Shown: positions 25,908 to 34,839, counted from the first letter of the stretch. The stretch: DNA of 56,037 nucleotides from an uncultured bacterium (GCA_937942165.1 CALDFW010000052.1:1-56037); one strand, 5' to 3'. Notes: generated by a model from the sequence alone, not told the origin. Translations and numbers: made by a program.

Positions 25908-27034
25908 CAGGCTTCAGTGAGCGCGCGGGCCATCGTGTACGCTTCCTCGGAAATGCGCGTGTAGGACACAGACTGACTGCGGTAGGCGTTAAAGGATGCA
26001 TAGACGCTGTTTGAGAGCGGATCCTTGGCGGCAATTTCACCTACTACGTCACGCGCGACGCGTCCTATTTCGGTGAGCACGTCGTCCGAAAAGCGCTTTA
26101 GCTGCACTCCGTGTTTCTCGACTAGCGTCTTGAGTGCAACTCCGTTTCGAGTAGTAAATTCCGCGAGCATATTTTCGTTGGTTGACTGACAGGCGTGCCG
26201 CACAATGTGCTGCAGATCAGTCGGTAGGGACTCCCAAGCGGTTCGGTTGATCATTGCTTCCATCGCAGTGCCCGGTTCGTGCCAGCCGGGCCAGTAGTAA
26301 TATTTTGCCGCCTGGTGAAAACCAAATGCGAGGTCATTGTACGGGCCAACCCATTCCGTAGCGTCGATGGCACCCGTTTTGAGTGCTTGAAATATTTCCC
26401 CGCCGGGCAGGTTTTGCACCGTTGCGTTAAGGCGACGGAGCACTTCTCCGCCTAGTCCAGGCATGCGCATGACGAGCCCGGAGAAGTCGTCGAGAGCGTT
26501 AATTTCCCTGTTAAACCAGCCGCCCATTTGCACGCCGGTATTGCCAGCGGGAAAAGCCTTCAGGCCAAAACCTGCATACAGCTCGTCCCACAGTTCTTGG
26601 CCTCCGCCATAGCTGAGCCAGCCGTTGATTTCTTGCGCTGTTAAACCGAAAGGAACTGCAGAGAAAAACTGTGTTGCCTCGTGCTTCCCCTTCCAATAAT
26701 AGGCGCTGGCATGGCCCATTTCGGCAGTGCCGCCTGCGACGCCGTCAAAGACGCCCATGGCCGGAACGAGTTCGCCCGCTCCATATACCTTGACTTCTAA
26801 TTGGCCGCCTGACATGTCCCCGATGGTTTGGGCTAGGCGGTTGGCGCCTGTACCTAATCCCGGAAAGTCTTTGGGCCAGGTCGTAACCATCTTCCACTTG
26901 AAGTTTTTGCGTGTTTGAATAGAGGGCGCATTTCCCTCCTGAGCCTGACCGCAGGCTACCAGAGCGGCTGAAGCGGCCAGCGGCGCTTTGCGCAGAAAGG
27001 AGCGGCGCGAAGATCTAATGGGCTTTTCCGACAT
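25907..27034 (-). CDS. dctP: TRAP transporter substrate-binding protein (DctP, TakP-like), Tat-type signal
   Basis: 375 residues. It starts with a twin-arginine signal (SSRRSFLRKAPLAASAALVACGQ; lipobox LVAC, so also a possible Tat-exported lipoprotein). The mature protein reads FKWKMVTTWPKDFPGLGTGANRLAQTI ... GGTAEMGHASAYYWKGK ... NTGVQMGGWFNREI ... GLVMRMPGLGGEVLRRLNATVQNLPGGEIFQALKTGAIDATEWVGPYNDLAFGFHQAAKYYYWPGWHEP. The R in MRMPGLGG and the GAIDATEW stretch are those of the 2-oxo monocarboxylate-binding subfamily, so pyruvate or a branched keto acid is a fair guess. It is the first gene of the TRAP operon, 45 bases after rpiA. Confidence 0.92.
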   Translation of the reverse strand: MSEKPIRSSRRSFLRKAPLAASAALVACGQAQEGNAPSIQTRKNFKWKMVTTWPKDFPGLGTGANRLAQTIGDMSGGQLEVKVYGAGELVPAMGVFDGVAGGTAEMGHASAYYWKGKHEATQFFSAVPFGLTAQEINGWLSYGGGQELWDELYAGFGLKAFPAGNTGVQMGGWFNREINALDDFSGLVMRMPGLGGEVLRRLNATVQNLPGGEIFQALKTGAIDATEWVGPYNDLAFGFHQAAKYYYWPGWHEPGTAMEAMINRTAWESLPTDLQHIVRHACQSTNENMLAEFTTRNGVALKTLVEKHGVQLKRFSDDVLTEIGRVARDVVGEIAAKDPLSNSVYASFNAYRSQSVSYTRISEEAYTMARALTEA

Positions 27035-27079
27035 AGTATTTCACTCTCAGTGCTGACGTTATGAGGTAGGTGCGTCTTT

Positions 27080-27760
27080 CTAACTAGGTCTAATGAGTCG
27101 ACAGCTGCCGTCTTCTGCTCCTACAATGACCAGATCTGTCAGGCCAATAAACAGGCCGTTTTCGACCACGCCTGTCAGGGCGTTGATCCAGCGGTCGCAG
27201 TCGGTCGCCTGATCGATGCCGGATGGGAATGTGCAGTCGATAATGAAATTTCCGTTGTCAGTTTCAAACGGCGCCCCGTCTGTTCCTTTGCGCAGAGCCG
27301 GCTGCAGGTCTCTCTCTGTCAGGGCGCGTTGAATAAGGGGCCAGGCGAAGGGGATAACCTCAATGGGGAGAGGAGCCTTTGTGCCCAGGCGTTGGACGAG
27401 CTTTGAATCGTCTACGATTATAATTTGCTCTCGGGTTGCTGAGGCGACAATTTTTTCGCGTAGGAGTGCACCGCCCAATCCCTTGATGAGGCTGAGTTGG
27501 GGGTCGACCTCGTCCGCACCATCGATGGTTAGGTCGACGACTGGGTGCGCTTCTAACGTGGCGACGCGTATGCCGAGTGATTCGGCCAAATTGGTCGAAG
27601 CAATAGAGGTCGATACGGCCGTTATTTCTAGGCCTTCTGCTGCGCGTTTTCCCAGGGCGCGTATGGCAAATTCAGCCGTCGAGCCCGTTCCGAGACCAAC
27701 AATCATACCGTCCTGAGCGAATTCAGCAGCCCGGTTTCCTGCCACTTCTTTGGCGTTCAT
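27080..27760 (-). CDS. rpiA: Ribose-5-phosphate isomerase A
   Basis: 226 residues; interconverts ribulose 5-phosphate and ribose 5-phosphate in the pentose phosphate pathway. Family marks are MIVGLGTGSTAEFAIRALG (phosphate loop), LTIDGADEVDPQLSLIKGLGGALLREKIVA (DGADE and KGxGGAL catalytic region), FIIDCTFPSGI and NGLFIGLTDLVIVG. Length and residues are normal. Its ATG overlaps the stop of the GNAT gene by four bases (both minus), so the GNAT enzyme and RpiA are coupled. Nothing suggests an unusual role. Confidence 0.94.
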   Translation of the reverse strand: MNAKEVAGNRAAEFAQDGMIVGLGTGSTAEFAIRALGKRAAEGLEITAVSTSIASTNLAESLGIRVATLEAHPVVDLTIDGADEVDPQLSLIKGLGGALLREKIVASATREQIIIVDDSKLVQRLGTKAPLPIEVIPFAWPLIQRALTERDLQPALRKGTDGAPFETDNGNFIIDCTFPSGIDQATDCDRWINALTGVVENGLFIGLTDLVIVGAEDGSCRLIRPS

Positions 27761-28239
27761 TGAGCATCCTTCTGTAGTCGCATGACGTAGTGAATCTGGT
27801 GGGCGACTTCTTCGAAGCCTACGTCTGGATAGAGATGAGATCCTATGGGGTTCTGGGCCAGCGTCTCAATCTTGGCGCACTCCATGCCCTCACTGCGCAT
27901 AAAATCGATCGCGTGTTCCAGAAGGTGGCGGCCAATACCCCTACCTTGGAGATCAGGATCTACCGCAATATTTGGAATGCCGCCGATCTTACTCTCGCGA
28001 TCGATTCGAGTCGTCACGTAGCCTCCCACGCGGCCGTTTTCTTCCCACACAAAGACGCCTCGTGCTCGCTCTCCGGACACGTCATCATCGATGTGGCGGA
28101 GCTTGCGCCAGAGCCAATCGCGGTCGCCCACGCGGCCAAATCGCTCTTCGATATTGCGATCTATAGAGACGCCGTCAAAGCATACGGCCGTGATTTCTTT
28201 GATTCGTGCTAGGTCTTTTTCTTCGTACGGTCTAATCAT
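27757..28239 (-). CDS. GNAT-family N-acetyltransferase
   Basis: 160 residues from the ATG at 28237-28239 (start MIRPYEEKDLARI is the typical GNAT beginning). The acetyl-CoA loop is IAVDPDLQGRGIGRHLLEHAIDFMRSEG (Q-x-x-G-x-G/A, about residues 87-114), with a following LAQNPIGSHLYPDVGFEEV. The target could be a small amine or a protein N-terminus and is not indicated by the sequence. It lies between the VpsJ-like gene (gap 32 bases) and rpiA (overlap four), all on the minus strand. Confidence 0.85.
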   Translation of the reverse strand: MIRPYEEKDLARIKEITAVCFDGVSIDRNIEERFGRVGDRDWLWRKLRHIDDDVSGERARGVFVWEENGRVGGYVTTRIDRESKIGGIPNIAVDPDLQGRGIGRHLLEHAIDFMRSEGMECAKIETLAQNPIGSHLYPDVGFEEVAHQIHYVMRLQKDAQ

Positions 28240-28271
28240 AACGGTGGATAATATGGCTTCTGCACCTGCTG

Positions 28272-29468
28272 TCAGCAAGCGCGTTGGGAAGGCGCTTGTC
28301 GCGTCTCCAGGGTGGATGCCTGCCAAAGTGCGTCAACGAGAAATTTTGTGCCCCAGTTTAGTATGGCATGCGGGACATAGGCACCCCTAATGGGATGTGA
28401 AGATGGCAAGCCGCCGCGGATGCCAGGATGGCGACGATCCAGTGGATGATGGGTTTTAAGGCGATCAATAAGGGTGCGTGCCGCATCCGCCATCGTGTCT
28501 CCAGAGTCGGCTGATAGGGCCAGAAGGACGAGCGCTAGCTGGGCGTTTCCGGTAAGGCACATATGCGAGGCGCGCGCCTGCCACTCGCTGTCCAACGCGC
28601 CGGCTAAGTAGCCCGTTTGGCCGATCGTAGGATGGCGTTCCATAATCTCGTTAACCGACTGCTGTACGGCCTGTTTGGCGTGCGTTCCCGATGGACCCAA
28701 GAGGCGGGCACATTCGAGAAGGCCGCGCAGGGTGTAGGAGATGGTATGGGTGATGGGCACCTCGTCTGGGACGAGTGCCATATGCGGAAAAAAGCCGTTT
28801 TCTAACTGCTGCGGCAAGAGCCACTCAATAAAGGCGAGCGCGCTCTTCCGATAGCGCTCGTCTCCGCTGAGGTCAAAGACTTCCAGCAGCGGCCATGCAA
28901 CGCGACTGTGATAGGCGCGGGGGGCCTCCAGGTAGGTTGACCGAACCCATTTGCCATCTGGGTCCTGCGCGTCTACCAACCAATCGGCGGCTCGCATGGC
29001 TGCGGATAGATAGCGTTCGTCCTTCGTGTGTCGGAAGAGCGAGGTCCATCCCAAGATAACTTGGCCCGTGTTGAACACGATGGGATAGGTGTTGAGGCCA
29101 ATGCCGCCGCGCACGGCTCCCGAGGGCAACTGTACGTCTATTTCCCAGTTCCCCATGCGGCAGGCCCTGTCTTCAAGGGAAGGTTCCAAACTCCGGCAGG
29201 CCAAGAAGGTGGGTATGATATAGCCCGTTGTTTCTGGGTAGGCGGGCATCCACCCGCGGCGTAAAAAGTAGCCGGCAGAGACGCCCTGTCCGCCGCAGGC
29301 ATCGTGTGCTCGGCAAAGCCAGGCCAAAGCGGCTTGTATGTGGTCTCGATCTGAGTGCGAAGAGAATGGTTTACTCTGTTGGACAAGCGTACTCCAGTGG
29401 CTGGGGTGGCTCACTAGGTGGAGTTGCTCATAGAGGGAGACGGCAAATTGCTTGGCTGTACGGGCCAT
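28272..29468 (-). CDS. Alpha/alpha-toroid protein, VpsJ/glycoside-hydrolase-clan-like
   Basis: 398 residues of helical-hairpin repeats, as in the (alpha/alpha)6 toroid of polysaccharide-associated proteins: repeated DERYLSAAMRAADWLVDAQDPDGKW, DERYRKSALAFIEWLLPQQLENGFF, HTISYTLRGLLECARLLG, DSGDTMADAARTLIDRL, with aromatic residues facing the tube (SGAVRGGIG, HSRVAWPLLEVF, GGLPSSHPIRGAY). There is no signal peptide, so it is cytoplasmic or unusual. Similar proteins are encoded beside exopolysaccharide glycosyltransferase genes and may trim or bind glycan; the role is not defined. It is divergent from the acyltransferase gene, which begins a glycan-decoration cluster. Confidence 0.65.
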   Translation of the reverse strand: MARTAKQFAVSLYEQLHLVSHPSHWSTLVQQSKPFSSHSDRDHIQAALAWLCRAHDACGGQGVSAGYFLRRGWMPAYPETTGYIIPTFLACRSLEPSLEDRACRMGNWEIDVQLPSGAVRGGIGLNTYPIVFNTGQVILGWTSLFRHTKDERYLSAAMRAADWLVDAQDPDGKWVRSTYLEAPRAYHSRVAWPLLEVFDLSGDERYRKSALAFIEWLLPQQLENGFFPHMALVPDEVPITHTISYTLRGLLECARLLGPSGTHAKQAVQQSVNEIMERHPTIGQTGYLAGALDSEWQARASHMCLTGNAQLALVLLALSADSGDTMADAARTLIDRLKTHHPLDRRHPGIRGGLPSSHPIRGAYVPHAILNWGTKFLVDALWQASTLETRQAPSQRAC

Positions 29469-29562
29469 GTCAAATTGACTGTTGCGCGGGTGAATGCTCT
29501 TTGCAAGGAAAGAGATAACATAATATTTTTCAGTGTATTATGGTAGACTATTCATTCACGCG

Positions 29563-30501
29563 ATGGCTCTCATGGTAAAAGAGTTAGTGCGTCGTGCCTT
29601 GCCAAGAACCGCGTATGGAATGGGCCGGCGTCTGGTCAAACGGGTGCGCCGCAGGGAGAGTTTGGAGCCGATTGAGGAGGAAGCCCTCGCGGGGATTGTG
29701 CGCGATGAGCTGGGTCTGAGAGAGGGCGACCTAGCTATGGTGCATTCTTCGGTTGATGCTTTGGGCTTGGGGTTTCCCTTTGTGCGCCTCCTGCCGCTAC
29801 TTCGTCGCATCGTTGGCGCTGAGGGTACGCTACTCTTTCCAGCAACTCATTTGGTAGAGCGGCCAGAGCGATGGTTTGAGCGAGATGAGGTATTTGACGT
29901 TCGACGAACGCCTACGGCGATGGGGTTGTTGTCCGAGATGGCGCGGCGTCAGTCCGACGCTGCGCGCAGCCTGCATCCGACGCATTCGGTTGTAGCAGTC
30001 GGACCTCTTGCCGGAGAATTGGTCGCAACGCATCACTGTGATACCCATCCTTGCGGCCAGAAGAGCCCGTACTCTCAGGTAGCAGAGCGCGGCGGGTTGA
30101 TCCTTGGTCTCGGCGTGGATGTGGACGTGCTGACGTCTGTTCACTGCGTCGAAGACACGGGACGGGTGGCGTTCCCCGTGGACACGCACCGCGAGCGGCT
30201 CTATGAAGGACGCGTGCGCTCGGAGGCGGGGCAGGAGCACACTGTTTCGACGCTGGTTGCTCATCCGCGTATTCGCTGGCGATCAATGCGCCCCTTTTTT
30301 AAACGACACATTAGCGATTCAGTGTGTCATCGCTTTGAGGTTGGGGGACGATCGTTTTATCGGGCAGATGCAGCGGCGCTTTTAGAACGCATGGAGAGGC
30401 TTGCAGAGCGGGGTATTACAATGTATCGAAATGGCATATACAGAGGTCATTTTCTGGAGCCACTGCTCAGCAGATGGGCAGAGAAACTGGAGGAGAGGTA
30501 A
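29563..30501 (+). CDS. AAC(3)-fold acyltransferase
   Basis: 312 residues starting at the ATG at 29563 (a GTG at 29533 and an ATG at 29572 are alternatives, none with a clear ribosome binding site). The aminoglycoside 3-N-acetyltransferase fold is shown by GDLAMVHSSVDALGLGFPF, VGAEGTLLFPATHL, RRTPTAMGLLSEMARR, SLHPTHSVVAVGPLAGEL and SPYSQVAERGGLILGLGVDVDVLTSVHCVED (all near the acyl-CoA and aminosugar sites, with the HPTHS and H-x-ED residues present). In environmental genomes this fold acylates amino groups of surface sugars; resistance is not implied. It is followed after two bases by an ACP and then FkbH, so its donor may be an acyl-ACP made there. Confidence 0.78.
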   Translation: MALMVKELVRRALPRTAYGMGRRLVKRVRRRESLEPIEEEALAGIVRDELGLREGDLAMVHSSVDALGLGFPFVRLLPLLRRIVGAEGTLLFPATHLVERPERWFERDEVFDVRRTPTAMGLLSEMARRQSDAARSLHPTHSVVAVGPLAGELVATHHCDTHPCGQKSPYSQVAERGGLILGLGVDVDVLTSVHCVEDTGRVAFPVDTHRERLYEGRVRSEAGQEHTVSTLVAHPRIRWRSMRPFFKRHISDSVCHRFEVGGRSFYRADAAALLERMERLAERGITMYRNGIYRGHFLEPLLSRWAEKLEER

Positions 30502-30503
30502 GG

Positions 30504-30791
30504 GTGGAAACTTCTTTAGCAGAGCGGATTGTAGCCGAAGCGGTTGCAGAACTCAATTTACAGCGCAGCGCCGAAGACCAAATTGGAAAAGATCCCCATG
30601 CCCTGCTCTTTGGACCGGGTGGGTCGCTCGATTCTCTCGGCTTAGTGCAGCTGATAGCTGGAGTGGAAAATGGAGTAGAGGATGCGAGCGGCCAGCGCGT
30701 TAATTTGGCCGATGAAGCGCTATTGGAATCCGCGGAAAATCCGTTCAAGAGCATTGCATCTCTGTGCGCCTATCTAGTGCAATTGGTATGA
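30504..30791 (+). CDS. Acyl carrier protein-like
   Basis: 95 residues, GTG start at 30504 with a strong ribosome binding site (AGGAGAGG at 30491-30498). An ATG at 30474 is in frame but would lie inside the preceding gene and lacks one. Helix 1 is ERIVAEAVAELNL, the phosphopantetheine serine is in GGSLDSLGLVQLIAGVEN, and the C-terminus is SIASLCAYLVQLV. The LDSLGLV variant and the companion FkbH gene eight bases downstream are typical of ACPs that carry a glyceryl unit made from 1,3-bisphosphoglycerate. A phosphopantetheinyl transferase is not in the window. Confidence 0.82.
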   Translation: METSLAERIVAEAVAELNLQRSAEDQIGKDPHALLFGPGGSLDSLGLVQLIAGVENGVEDASGQRVNLADEALLESAENPFKSIASLCAYLVQLV

Positions 30792-30801
30792 GGGCTACGT
30801 G

Positions 30802-32469
30802 ATGACGACATCGTGCCTGCTCGTTTCCGATGCAAATATAGCTCCGCTTGCGGGGTATTTGCGCAACGATACGGAGAGCCCACAGGTGCAAGTGATCGAA
30901 GCACCTTACGGGATCGTCGAACCCGTTTTCCTCTCAGAGCACGAGATTTGGTCGCGCGTGGAGGGAGATACCGCTGCGCTCGTATGGACGCGCCCACATT
31001 CGGCTGTTCCGGCGCTTGCTCAACTCGAATTCGGCCGCGCCGTTTCCAGGGAAGAGCTAGCTGCTGGGGTAGATCGCTTTGTCGAACTGTTGCTCGCCAA
31101 GAAAGACCGGCTGAGCGCCCTGTTATTGCCTCTGTGGACCCTGCCACCGACGGCTAGAAATCGGGGTGCTGGCGATTTGAAAAGGGGCGGCTGTCAGTGG
31201 GCCGTGCAGCAAATGAACGCCCGCTTGGTCTCGCTGGCTGAGGATAGCGCCCTGATTCACCTACTCGATACGCACTCTATGTTGGCCAGCTGTGCGGAGC
31301 GCGTCTACGACGCTAAGCTGTGGCATATGGGGAAGATTCCCTTTGCCAATTCCGTGTTTCGGCGGTCGGTCGGCGAGGTTAAGGCAGCCCTTCGAGCGCT
31401 GACGGGGCGGGCAAAGAAGCTTATTGTTCTCGACCTGGATGATACGCTGTGGGGGGGGAGCGTGGGCGAAGTTGGGTGGGAACAGATCCGATTGGGAGGG
31501 CACGACTACGTCGGCGAGGCCTTTGTCGCCTTTCAGCAGGCTCTCAAGGGACTCTCCTCGCGCGGAATTATTCTGGCCTTGGCAAGCCGCAACGAAGAGC
31601 GGCTGGCCCTTGAGGCGATTGATTCCCATCCGGATATGGTGCTGCGTCGAGATGACTTTGTCGCGTGGCAGATCCACTGGGGAGACAAAGCGACCAGCGT
31701 AGCGTCCTTGGCAGCTGAGTTGAATATCGGGCTGAGCGAGGTCGTTTTTATCGACGACCACCCGGCCGAGCGCGCGCGGGTTCGCGAAGCGCTGCCCGAG
31801 GTGATGGTTCCAGAATGGCCGGAAGACCCAGCGCTCTATGCGGATGCGCTGGCAGAGTTACGCGCTTTTGATGCGCTAGAGCTAAGCGGAGAAGACGGCA
31901 GACGGGGGGCACTCTACGCAGAGGAGCGCAAGCGCAGCGCCTCCCTGCGAGAGGTCGAGTCTCTGGAGGTTTGGCTGGAAAACTTGGAGCTTGTCGTAAC
32001 GGCAAAAAAGCTGATGAGCGACGATATTGGACGAGCCGCTCAGCTGCTCAACAAGACCAATCAAATGAATCTTCGCACGCGTAGAATGACGGAAGACCAG
32101 CTCGCATCTTGGGCCGAGGGCGAGGATCGCGAAGTGTGGACCGTTCGGGTGGCCGACCGCTTTGGCGATGCCGGGCTGTGCGGTTTGCTGGGCTTGAAGG
32201 GACGAGAGGGAAGGGGCGATGTGACAGACTACGTCTTGAGCTGTCGCGTGATGGGAAGAGGCGTTGAAGAGGCTCTACTATATGTGGCCACCGCGCGCGC
32301 GCAGGCCAACGGCTGGTCTTCGCTTCAGGTCGAAATCCTGCCCACAGAAAAGAACAAGCCGTGTCGGGCTGTGCTCGAACGCCTGTTAGCCGAACGTAAA
32401 CGGGGGGAAAATAGCTGGGATCTCGAGGGTGTGTTTCCCCTGCCCCAACACGTGGATATGCGCATGTGA
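30802..32469 (+). CDS. FkbH-like protein: HAD domain plus C-terminal acyltransferase-like domain
   Basis: 555 residues (a GTG one codon upstream, 30799, is also possible; GAGG at 30790-30793). The HAD-IIIC core contains LIVLDLDDTLWGGSVGEVGWE (the nucleophile Asp pair), ALASRNEE and VVFIDDHPAERARV. An N-terminal half of about 200 residues and a C-terminal GNAT-like half (VVTAKKLMSDDIGRAAQLLNKTNQMNLRTRR, DRFGDAGLCGLLGLKG, LQVEILPTEKNKPCRAVLERL) complete the FkbH architecture. FkbH proteins dephosphorylate 1,3-bisphosphoglycerate and load glyceryl on an ACP. Here it follows an ACP and an AAC(3)-fold enzyme, so a glyceryl or related acyl decoration of an aminosugar is the best inference. Its stop overlaps the GT4 gene by four bases. 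Confidence 0.85.
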   Translation: MTTSCLLVSDANIAPLAGYLRNDTESPQVQVIEAPYGIVEPVFLSEHEIWSRVEGDTAALVWTRPHSAVPALAQLEFGRAVSREELAAGVDRFVELLLAKKDRLSALLLPLWTLPPTARNRGAGDLKRGGCQWAVQQMNARLVSLAEDSALIHLLDTHSMLASCAERVYDAKLWHMGKIPFANSVFRRSVGEVKAALRALTGRAKKLIVLDLDDTLWGGSVGEVGWEQIRLGGHDYVGEAFVAFQQALKGLSSRGIILALASRNEERLALEAIDSHPDMVLRRDDFVAWQIHWGDKATSVASLAAELNIGLSEVVFIDDHPAERARVREALPEVMVPEWPEDPALYADALAELRAFDALELSGEDGRRGALYAEERKRSASLREVESLEVWLENLELVVTAKKLMSDDIGRAAQLLNKTNQMNLRTRRMTEDQLASWAEGEDREVWTVRVADRFGDAGLCGLLGLKGREGRGDVTDYVLSCRVMGRGVEEALLYVATARAQANGWSSLQVEILPTEKNKPCRAVLERLLAERKRGENSWDLEGVFPLPQHVDMRM

Positions 32470-33581
32470 AAACGGTTGCTCACTGTATTTCACCCTATTT
32501 GCAAACGGCGGGTCCTTGGGTGTATGAACAGGTTTGTCGAGCCCGCTGCTACCGACCAATCGTCTTGACGCAGGGCGCGATTAACCTAGACGCCTACCCA
32601 GTTGACACCCTGTATAGCGCCGAGGCACTCCCACCCCTTGCGCGCTGGGCCAACCGCTTATGGCGTCGCGTGCAAAACGAATATCTCTTTTACGAAAATA
32701 TAATACGGGATGAGAGAGTCGATCTGCTGCACGCGCATTTTGGCTACGAGGGCTGTCGTCTTTTGCGCGCACAGCGTCGAACCGAACGGCCTCTGCTGAC
32801 GACCTTTTACGGTGCCGACGCAACGGAATACCCCCGATACCCGCGATGGATGCGCCAATACGAGATCCTTTTTGAACGCGGGGCCCTCTTTTTGGCTGAA
32901 GGAGGCGCCATGGCCGAACGGCTCGTTGCGCTGGGATGTCCTGCAGATCGAGTGCGCGTTTGGCATCTTGGCGTAGACGTCGAGCGGATCGCTTTTGTCC
33001 AACGCCAGAAAGGCGCGAAGGTGCGTTTCTTGATCTGCGCAGGTTTTAAAGAAAAAAAAGGTATTCCCTACGCGCTCCGCGGTTTGGCGTTGGCCCATAA
33101 GCAGCAGCCCTTTGAGTATCAGCTGACGCTGATTGGAGACGGGGCCGACAGGGCTGATATTGAGCGCGAGGTAGATGCACTCGGCCTGAGACCGCACACT
33201 ATTTTTCGCGGTATGCTGCCCTATGCGCAGGTCGTAGATGAACTGCCCGAGCACGACATTCTCTTTCAAACCAGCGTGACGGCGGCCAACGGCGACGGCG
33301 AGGGGGGGGCTCCGGTCATTCTACTGGATGCGCAGGCTTCTGGTATGCCGATCGTCGCATCGACCCATGCGGATATACCCGAATACGTGCGCGATGGAGA
33401 GAGCGGTTTTCTCGCTGAGGAGAAGGACGTGGAGGGAATTGCAGAGCGGATCCTCTACCTGGCGACGCGAGCCGAGGACTGGCCGCGCATGGGACTGGCC
33501 GGGCGACAGCACGTCGAAGCATCGTACAGCGCTGAGCGCCAGGCGCGGGCGTTGGAATCGATTTACGACGAAGTGCTGTAG
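32466..33581 (+). CDS. Glycosyltransferase family 4
   Basis: 371 residues of GT-B fold. N-terminal half: DLLHAHFGYEG and TFYGADATEYPRYPRW. C-terminal half: VRFLICAGFKEKKGIPYALRGL, LTLIGDGADRADIE (donor-binding region), EHDILFQTSVTAANGDGEGGAPVILLDAQASGMPIVAS, with E...GGAPVILLDAQA taking the place of the usual E-x7-E, and the C-terminal EYVRDGESGFLAEEKD. It most resembles GT4 transferases of extracellular polysaccharide or LPS synthesis. It is the last gene of the AAC(3)-ACP-FkbH-GT run and ends facing the peptide deformylase gene. Confidence 0.88.
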   Translation: MKTVAHCISPYLQTAGPWVYEQVCRARCYRPIVLTQGAINLDAYPVDTLYSAEALPPLARWANRLWRRVQNEYLFYENIIRDERVDLLHAHFGYEGCRLLRAQRRTERPLLTTFYGADATEYPRYPRWMRQYEILFERGALFLAEGGAMAERLVALGCPADRVRVWHLGVDVERIAFVQRQKGAKVRFLICAGFKEKKGIPYALRGLALAHKQQPFEYQLTLIGDGADRADIEREVDALGLRPHTIFRGMLPYAQVVDELPEHDILFQTSVTAANGDGEGGAPVILLDAQASGMPIVASTHADIPEYVRDGESGFLAEEKDVEGIAERILYLATRAEDWPRMGLAGRQHVEASYSAERQARALESIYDEVL

Positions 33582-33618
33582 ATAGAAGATGGAATCAGTG
33601 TGTGTGGAATGCGTCCGC

Positions 33619-34152
33619 TTACTCTTGTGCAAGCCAGTAGCGCTGGTATTCCTCGAGATAGGTCAGCGTATCGAGGCCCTGCATTCGGTCTAGGAATAAC
33701 GTTCCATCTAGATGATCGACTTCGTGCTGCAGGACGCGAGCAAAGAAATCGCGTGCACTAAACTCTACGGATGCGCCCAGTCTATCGTACCCGCTTACGG
33801 TTACCTCTACCGAGCGCGGCACTACGCCGCGCACCTCGGGAATGCTCAGACAGCCCTCCCAGCCAGAGACACTCTCTTCGGACATGGCAACAAACTGTGG
33901 GTTAAACAAGACGGTAAGAGGGATACCTTCGCCGTCGTCCTCTGCCGTGTCCGGGTCGCCTACGACGATCAGACGAATACTCGTACCTACCTGCGGGGCC
34001 GCCAGGCCAATGCCTTCGTAGTCTACCATGGTTTCTATCATATCGTCGACGAGGCGCTGCAGCTCGGGATGGTCTATCTGTGCAGGATCGACTTCGGCTG
34101 CCTGCTCTCGCAATACGGGGTGTCCCATGCGCGTTACGCGAAGAATGGACAT
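33619..34152 (-). CDS. def: Peptide deformylase
   Basis: 177 residues; removes the formyl group from nascent N-terminal methionine at the ribosome. All three family motifs are present: GIGLAAPQVG (47-56), WEGCLSIPEVRG with C101, and LQHEVDHLDGTLFLDR with the metal-binding HEVDH (143-147). The metal site is therefore complete. The usual partner fmt is not adjacent; the neighbours are a GT4 gene (convergent) and a MotE-like gene, 69 bases upstream on the same strand. Confidence 0.95.
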   Translation of the reverse strand: MSILRVTRMGHPVLREQAAEVDPAQIDHPELQRLVDDMIETMVDYEGIGLAAPQVGTSIRLIVVGDPDTAEDDGEGIPLTVLFNPQFVAMSEESVSGWEGCLSIPEVRGVVPRSVEVTVSGYDRLGASVEFSARDFFARVLQHEVDHLDGTLFLDRMQGLDTLTYLEEYQRYWLAQE

Positions 34153-34221
34153 GCGAATTACTCCCTGTAAAGGTGGGTAGGCTTTTTAAGAACTGGGGTG
34201 GGGCTGCCCGTGTCAAACGGC

Positions 34222-34839
34222 TTAACGTGCGCCGAGTTGACGAATGCGGCGGCGGATGCGATCCACCCGTTGGGTGTCTAGCCCTGCCAGCGCAGCCTGC
34301 CGTTTTTCTGACTTGAAATAGCGCAGTGTCTGCGCAGCCGTCTCGTCATCAAGGGCCTGAATTTCCTGGATCATGGTGGCTGTTGGCCGATTGGATAGCA
34401 CTTCAGCGAGCGATTGGATCATGGCATCGCGGTCTTTTTTTAAGGCTCCAATCTCGCGGCGCAGTTCCCCTTTAAGAGTAGAGAACTCGCGCAGCGTGGC
34501 CGGATCGGGCTTGAGAGGCTGTCCAACTGGGGGCCTGCTTGGTGTTGGCTGAGCCGGCTGGATGCGGTCTGCAGCCAGAGCTGAAGCTTGCTCGGTTGAG
34601 CGAGAAGGGGTCGAAGGCGAGGGCGCGCGGTCTGTGCGGTTCTTTGCAGGCTGCGTTGAGCGTTTCTCAGCGGGGAGAGTAGTGCTAGGAGTCGGAGGGA
34701 CTCGCTCAGACAAGACAATGCGCTGCCTGGACTTTTCTTCGGAGCGTCGGTCTCCGACAGTGCTCATCATGATACCCAACATGAGTACGAAAGAGAGGCT
34801 CATGCCGCCGACGAGGAGTAAGAGAATCTTGGTATTCAT
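34222..34839 (-). CDS. MotE-like protein: membrane anchor, coiled coil, MgtE-N-like tail
   Basis: 205 residues. One N-terminal membrane helix (ILLLLVGGMSLSFVLMLGIMMS), a long Pro/Ser/Thr-rich spacer (about 30-105), a coiled coil (LREFSTLKGELRREIGALKKDRDAMI) and a C-terminal MgtE-N-like segment (MIQEIQALDDETAAQTLRYFKSEKRQAALAGLDTQRVDRIRRRI). This order is that of MotE, a flagellar motor or export-linked periplasmic protein. It sits next to the flagellar locus but on the opposite strand and downstream of a sigma-54-type promoter (34953-34968), which supports a flagellar role. The ribosome binding site is weak. The identity is inferred from architecture, not a full family match. Confidence 0.65.
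   Translation of the reverse strand: MNTKILLLLVGGMSLSFVLMLGIMMSTVGDRRSEEKSRQRIVLSERVPPTPSTTLPAEKRSTQPAKNRTDRAPSPSTPSRSTEQASALAADRIQPAQPTPSRPPVGQPLKPDPATLREFSTLKGELRREIGALKKDRDAMIQSLAEVLSNRPTATMIQEIQALDDETAAQTLRYFKSEKRQAALAGLDTQRVDRIRRRIRQLGAR

Noticed and set aside
29563..30501. AAC(3) homologue as an antibiotic-resistance gene
   Set aside because: Fold match only; the context is an ACP/FkbH/glycosyltransferase run, and environmental homologues acylate sugar amines.
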